Shown piece by piece: positions 58,558 to 64,000 of a DNA stretch of 64,000 nt (the stretch's first letter is position 1; each line of letters opens with the position of its first letter). The stretch is taken from the NCBI GenBank assembly GCA_000827495.1, contig KN817680.1:1-64000 (forward strand). The letters run 5' to 3'. Source of the stretch: Hypholoma sublateritium FD-334 SS-4. Lineage: Eukaryota; Basidiomycota; Agaricomycetes; Agaricales; Strophariaceae. The translations under genes were made by a program, and so were the position numbers. Under the pieces are notes generated by a model. That model was given only the letters and a program-made list of their open reading frames with translations. It ran no database searches and was not told where the DNA came from.

Positions 58558-59732
58558 ATGAATGCCTCTTTGGTAGGCCGCAACGATATGAATCCGAACT
58601 ACTCTCAGCATACAAACACTCATCGCACTCCACAGCGAGCCGGTACTGGTAGGGCTGCCTACCTGTTAGGAATAGGCCCCATGCCTCCTCCAGCTCATGA
58701 AGATTATGCCGTGGCTCTGATGAACCACGCTTTAGACGGCGGCCTCCTGCGTGAAGAGGCAGGGGAATCTGGCAATGAGGACGAAGACATCGACCTTCAG
58801 TTCAATAACCAACCTCCGCTTCAAATTGCTCCGGTGCCAGCACATGGTGCGTCCTTTAATCTTTTCACAAAATTAGATTTTATTGATCTAACCCGTCGTA
58901 AACCAGTCGGAACCGTTACCGTCCGATTACCCCTCAAAAAAGGGATTATACGTGACATCGATTTCCCCGCGGACATTCCCCGCGAAGATTTTTTCGATCG
59001 CGTTCTCGCCAACATGGCCTTAGATCGCGCCACAGCTCAGCTTGGATGGAGATCTAACGACGAACCAAAACGCGGGCCTGTGCATCGGCTTGCAATTGAC
59101 GACTCGGATGATGTTGACGGAGCGTTTCGCACTCTTCTCAAGACAAAGAACCGGCCTCGCCGTCAGCGGGAGGTTTTCATGGAAATCATACACCTCGTAC
59201 GCTTCGTTTTTATTACCCGACAGCTCACTGACGACGTCTATAGAACCCTGCTCCAGTCCAAGCCCGAAAGAAGAAGACCAGCCGCGTTCACAAGAGCTCA
59301 GCCTCGCAGCCATTGATCCCTCCTATCCATGTCCATATAAACAATGTTCCTTTAACCAAGTCCAACATCAACCCCACTGCGGGGCCTGCAACTCGAGGCT
59401 TGAAGCGCAGTCGCTCTCCCGATTCCGCTGAGGAGAGTACCGACAGCGATAATAACAAGGAAGCCTTGTCCCTCTCCGACGTCATCGATAGGCTTCACCG
59501 CAAGTTTCCTCAGCTCAACCTGCCTCAATATGTACCTCTTTTCGAGCAAGAGGGTATTGTTTATGCTGAGACTGTTGCTGAATTCGGCAAGGATTTCTAT
59601 ATACACCTGGGCATGACTGAGGGCGCTGCTGGTCGGCTTTTGTCGGGCGTCAAGAGGATACTGGAGCTTGATAAGAGGGCGAAAAAGCGGGCTCGTGCAT
59701 ATGACAAAGAGAACAGCGTCGAGCTCTGGTAA
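58558..59732 (+). CDS. Hypothetical protein with C-terminal SAM-like helical domain
   Basis: Two exons, 58558-59196 and 59244-59732, joined by a 47-base GT..AG intron at a codon boundary, encode 375 residues. The N-terminal part includes EDEDIDLQFNNQPPLQIAP. A beta-rich central part follows (TRRKPVGTVTVRLPLKKGII; DIPREDFFDRVLANMALDRA; TAQLGWRSNDEPKRGPVHRL). Basic Ser-rich sequence (RKKKTSRVHKSSASQP; RGLKRSRSPDSAEESTDSD) leads to a helical domain (SLSDVIDRLHRKFPQLNLPQ; YVPLFEQEGIVYAETVAEFG; GMTEGAAGRLLSGVKRIL). The last part resembles a SAM-type interaction domain. No enzyme motif. It may be a lineage-specific nuclear protein. Intact. Confidence 0.6.
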
Positions 59733-59856
59733 AAAATCGAGAACAAGTTGTACCGTCCATCGTATGGTACCTATGTAATTACACTACCTGTACTATCCCG
59801 GGCCTGCTAACATCTTATATGGATTACAAGCTGACTGACTCCACTTGCTTACTGCG

Positions 59857-61364
59857 CTCGCCGATCAGCAGGGCAACCACAACTCGCCGCTATACAGCGC
59901 GGAGACATTCCAAGAGCTCGGCCTGTGCGTCTATCGCGATCGCCGCTTTCCTTGTTTTTCACGCAGGAGTGGCAGCCGCTGACCGCGCCCCGCAGGCACC
60001 CCGATCTCCTCAAGGGCTTATTCGCGATGGGCTTCGACAAGCCGTCGAAGATCCAGGAGAAGGCGCTACCATTCCTCCTCACTGACCCGTGCCGCGTGCG
60101 TACTTCATTGTTGCATCCCAGCTTCGCGCGCACAGCTCACCGCGACCCGGGTAGGCCAACGAACATGATCGGGCAGTCGCAGTCTGGCACGGGCAAGACG
60201 GCCGCGTTCGTGTTCACGATGCTGACCCGCATCGACTACGACCTCAACAAACCGCAGGCGATCTCCCTCGCGCGGTCCCGCGAGCTCGCGCGCCAGATCA
60301 TGTCCGTGATCACCGCCGTGAGCAAGTACACGAGCGTGCGGACCGTGTACGCGATCAAGGACAGTTTGCCGCACGACGCGACGAACGTCACCGCGCAGAT
60401 CATCGTCGGCACGCCGGGCACGATGTCCGACCTGCTGCGTCGCAAGGTGCGTGCTGTATCTCATTTCCTTTGGCTGACAACCGCGCAGGTCATCGACGAC
60501 ACGTCGAAGTTTTCCTGCTAGATGAGGTCGATAACATGCTCGACCAGGATGGGCTCGGCGAGCAGACCCTCTGTGTCAAAAAGTACGCCTACCCCGCACG
60601 CACCCTCCCCACACACTCATCTCCCGCAGTCTCCTCCGCGCAAAGCAGCTGCAGGTCATCCTCTTCTCCGCGACCCTCCCAGGCCACGTGCGCTCGTACG
60701 CCTCGAAGATCGCCCCAAACGCAAACAAGATCGAGCTGCAGAAGGAGCTCAGCGTCGACAACATCTGCCAGTTCTACATGGACTGCAGAAACGCCGAGCA
60801 CAGATACGATATCCTTGTCTCGCTGTACCGGCTGTTTACCATCGGCCAGAGCATCATCTTCTACCAGGTGCGCCGCCACGTGCTCTGGCACACGAATTGA
60901 CAACAACCCATCTCACAGCACCGGCACACAGCCGACCGCATCTCCCAGCGCATGACCGCCGAGGGCACCGCGTCGCTTCCCTCCATGGCGTCAAGGACGC
61001 CGCAGAGCGCGACGCCATCATCGACCGATTCCGCGAGGGCCGCGAAAAGGTGCTGATCGCCACGAACGTCATCGCGCGCGGCATCGACATCATGCAAGTA
61101 AACATGGCTGTCAACTACGATTTGCCCCTCATAAACGAACGCGTCACTGGCAAGGGCGCGGACGAGCGCCCGGACATCGAGACATATATACACCGAATCG
61201 GGCGCACGGGACGCTTTGGTCGCCGCGGTGTGTTGATAAACTTTGTGCATGACAAGAAGACGTGGATGCAAATCGAGCTGATCGAAAAGGCACTTGGCAA
61301 GAAAATAACACGGATAGAGACTAACGATGTCGATGAGATGGAGGCTGTAATTCTTCTTCCGTGA
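59857..61364 (+). pseudogene. dbp5-like: DEAD-box RNA helicase DBP5 copy, frameshifted and N-truncated
   Basis: Introns restore NSPLYSAETFQELG + LHPDLLKGLFAMGFDKPSKI, FLLTDPP + TNMIGQSQSGTGKTAAFVF (motif I), VGTPGTMSDLLRRK, SATLPGH (III), [36 protein letters not shown] (V), [16 protein letters not shown] (VI) and [11 protein letters not shown]. Order and sequence are those of DBP5, which remodels mRNPs at the nuclear pore during export. One frame break lies in the T-run at about 60509, just before [12 protein letters not shown]. Another lies in the G-run at about 60960, in [10 protein letters not shown]. Motif II reads DEVD instead of DEAD, and motif Ia reads ARSRELA instead of APSRELA. The N-terminal tail is missing. 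Both breaks are in homopolymers, so sequencing error is possible, but the motif changes argue for decay. Confidence 0.78.
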
Positions 61365-61693
61365 TGTTTACTGCATAACTTAACACCCCAATGTGCAGAA
61401 AATGAAACAAGCGCTCAAATAGACTACACTTTCAATGGTATACTGATGTTTGCAGTCCACCAAGTCACGGCTTCACGCACTGAGGGAAACGAGAAACCTA
61501 CTGATAAATTATGGGTAACAAGATATATGACATGGAGTATGTAAATGCGATGCCGATGTGGTATGTGGTCTAACAGTAAAACGACTAAGAGAGCATGGCC
61601 TACAATGACGAGGATTATGACGCTTAAGCGAATGCGATGGCCGCCGTCTGGAAGAAATTCAGATAATGAACAACATATATGCGCTAAAATTAC
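61365..61693. other. Intergenic
   Basis: Short AT-rich spacer between the convergent DBP5 copy and the FAS2 fragment. No feature is seen. Confidence 0.5.
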
Positions 61694-63165
61694 TCAAGAG
61701 TGACTCGGTGAAATTAGAACCTTCGAAACACCCCTCTCCGAAGCTTTCGCCTTGGCCTCGCCGTGCAGGCGGACAGTGGGAGCACCGGATGCGCCATTCA
61801 AGATTTCAATGTCTTTCATGGCAGCAGCGGCGCCCTTCGACTTGACGCCCAGAGATTTGTAGACGGCTTCTTTGCCTACCCAACGAGCAGCGAACGACGA
61901 AGGAGGAGAGGGTTGAGAACGGCAGTAGGAAATCTCAGCACCAGTGAAGTTGCGAGCGAGGAATGTGCGGTTGTGGGAAGGCACAGAAGAAATTAGTTCT
62001 AGAATACAATATTAGTTTGTTAACCAATTGCTCGATATTAAAGACATACCTTGATCGACTCCGACACCAAGAGGAGAAGTCTCAGAGAAGGCATTGGCAT
62101 CGAAGATTTCAGATACCGCTTTCACGTTCACGGCGTCGATAGGTGGAGAAGTAGCCAATTTACTCTGGAAAGAGTATTTGCCAGTCTTCGGGTCGAAGGA
62201 TGCCCGCGCCATGGAGTTCAAGAGAACGGTCCCTTCCATGTCGCCCTGATAAGGCGGGTGTTCCTTGATCTTGACGAGCGAGTGCTTGATCATCATTTCA
62301 CTCGTCGCCTTGTATGACTGTAAGCCGCGGACACGGTTCCTCTTCCTGTATTCTTCGTAGTATGTAGGTTCCAAGGCACCGAAGAGGTAGCGGGGATGGA
62401 CCACAAGAGCAGTTCCGTCGACTTGTCCGAAACCGAAGGATGACTAAGGATAACGTTGGTTGAATAGAGATAATAAGTTAAAAGAATTATATACCATGAC
62501 ACTAGCCCGGATACCATCCGTATGAATGGTTATTGATGGGAACATCAAATATTGTTTATCTTGGAAGTGAGAATCGGTGTTGCTGGACAGAAAATCAGAG
62601 AATGCCGGATAGCTGAGGTTTGCGACTTACTCGCTGTTCCTATCTCGAGGAATGATACCCGTAATGACAGTTTGCAAAAGGCGAGCCGCTTGCCATGCTG
62701 CTGAACCACCCTTGGCGTGGCCGAGCGGACTCTTTTGAGCCATGATAGGAACGGCATTGCCGGGGGTGCGTGAGAGGGTGGTAAAGATGACATTCCAGAT
62801 GTGAGTCTCGTTCTCCTCCTACAAAAATTTTATTAGTAAGGAAACATCAAGATGACTTCGTATGAAACATACATTTGTTCCCGTACTGGTACCATGGAAA
62901 GAAAGGATACCAATGTCGTCTGCTGTGAGGCCCCAAACAGCCAGTGCTCTGCGTAGAGGGGCGAACTGAGGATCCGAGTGCGTCCTTTTCTTGACGAGTG
63001 GCTTCCTTTTCGAAGTTGACAAATCGCTGTCGACGGTCTCGTCTGGTTGTTTACGTGAAGCGAATTCCTCCTGCAGCTCGTTCTGTTCATGCAGGAGCCA
63101 CTGAGAGATCTGGGTGCGGCGGAAATACAGCTGGCGGGATCGATATGCGACAAGAGAGTGCTTGG
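61694..63165 (-). pseudogene. fas2: Fatty acid synthase subunit alpha (FAS2) C-terminal fragment
   Basis: Five or six exons read in frame from YRSRQLYFRRTQISQWLLHE through GILSFHGTSTGTN (ketoacyl synthase, second catalytic His), MAQKSPLGHAKGGSAAWQ (catalytic Lys/His block) and SSFGFGQVDG. VVHPRYLFGALEP follows, then the phosphopantetheinyl-transferase domain (NRTFLARNFTGAEISYCRSQ; SFAARWVGKEAVYKSLGVKS; APTVRLHGEAKAKASERGVS). The frame stops at SPSHS, slightly short of the usual C-terminus. Upstream of about 63165, FAS2 similarity ends in GC-rich unrelated DNA. Only about 450 of roughly 1,900 residues remain, and the acyl-carrier, ketoreductase and nucleophilic Cys parts are absent. FAS2 makes cytosolic fatty acids; this copy cannot do so alone. 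Confidence 0.82.
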
Positions 63166-64000
63166 ACTTAACTTCGCATGCAACAGTCAACGCGCCTCGG
63201 CCCGGAGCGCGTACTCGGGCGAGCGCTTACCTTGCCACTACCACCACTGACAATCTGCCGCGCCATCGGTGCACAAGCACGCCTGTGGAGAGTCATGCCG
63301 AGGGGCGCAGTACCGCGCTACTTGCATGGGGCGAGCAGGGGGAGGGGCGTAAACATGCCGCATCCTGTTGGGGTGGCAGAAAGGGTCATGCGTGACGAAG
63401 TGGAGGAAGACGGCGACGGCAAGGCGCTAAGTACTTTCAACCTGCCCTAAACACGGTGGAACTTCCGAATAGGGAATTCTTCTCAACTGTGACGCGTTCA
63501 CTCACCTGCACGTTCCTCATTGGAGGCCCCATGTGTTGACAGCTCCTTCCACAGCGTCGGGAGCTGCAACCAATGCGACGCCGACCCCGCTCGCCCAGAA
63601 GCAACCCCAACCGCCTGCGCGCCACCCCCAACAGCGCCGCGTGTAGTGAGCGCCGCCTAGCCCAACCCGACCAAGGTGGATGCGGCGGCCCCAGTCGTCG
63701 CTACCGCCGCCGCCTGCCTGTGGAAGGAGTCTAGCTACCCGCCTGCTGGGCGGCGGCGGCGGTAGCGGCGCGCCGCACAGCCTTTCAGCGGGGTGACTGA
63801 CCGAATACCCCGGCCGCAGGTAACGCAGGGCATCCGAAAGCCGGGGAGAATATCTTTGCTTGGCAGGTGTTGTTATTGGGAATGTTTTCGTTTCACAGTA
63901 AATTTTATCTTTTCATTGACATATCCATCCAAAGGTGGACTCGCGGAACCGGTCTTATGGGTCCTACCAACATCGCCGCCCACGAACTAGAAAGCTACGG
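63166..64000. other. GC-rich terminal block, no intact gene
   Basis: Composition shifts to GC-rich just upstream of the FAS2 fragment. Frames are short and overlapping. An inverted repeat sits at 63699-63767. After about 63840 the sequence becomes AT-richer. Nothing is recognised. Confidence 0.4.
63699..63767. repeat. Perfect 16-base inverted repeat, 37-base spacer
   Basis: The left arm CGCTACCGCCGCCGCC (63699-63714) pairs exactly with the right arm GGCGGCGGCGGTAGCG (63752-63767). It could form a very stable hairpin. Confidence 0.75.

Overview
This window is nuclear DNA from a filamentous basidiomycete, most likely an agaricomycete. Genes are split by many short introns of roughly 45-65 bases. 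A Plavaka-type transposase, a DUF6698-like gene and a GLTSCR-domain gene are typical of that group. I found no rRNA, convincing tRNA or CRISPR. Exon calls were made by eye from reading-frame continuity and GT..AG sites; no database search was possible.

Layout. 1-1140: GC-rich, frame-broken coding debris. 1141-5940: a Plavaka (CACTA-related) DNA transposon with an apparently intact nine-exon transposase. 5941-9840: more GC-rich debris, including a recognisable importin beta-1 pseudogene. 9906-10315: an 87-codon gene whose start codon is split by an intron. 11365-19953: three housekeeping genes on the minus strand (CLC chloride transporter, GLTSCR-domain protein, APC8/Cdc23). 20700-22897: repeat relics. 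22898-24681: a Zn2Cys6 regulator and a small gene. 26591-29259: a putative 2.67-kb DNA transposon with short terminal inverted repeats, carrying almost all of the N bases in the window. 29775-44993: a dense conserved block (SLC25-like carrier, Fun30-type remodeler, TRAPPC1/Bet5, Rmt2 methyltransferase, PRKRIP1-like protein, hemerythrin-domain protein, TMEM184/OST-alpha protein). 45170-46090: diverged tandem repeats. 47188-59732: an accessory region with lineage-restricted genes (possible PD-(D/E)XK nuclease fold, RNase H1 N-terminal-like, coiled-coil, DUF6698-like, SAM-like) and a Myb pseudogene. 59857-64000: a DBP5 helicase copy with two frameshifts and a FAS2 fragment truncated at both ends, set in GC-rich sequence.

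The conserved blocks cover ordinary cell functions (ion homeostasis, cell cycle, vesicle tethering, chromatin, protein methylation) and do not form a pathway. The two parts most worth a second look are the GC-rich islands, which hold broken copies of essential host genes (importin beta, DBP5, FAS2), and the 47-60 kb accessory neighbourhood. Base composition and gene integrity change abruptly at the island edges. This may reflect transposon capture, transfer or an assembly artefact, and the sequence alone cannot decide between these.
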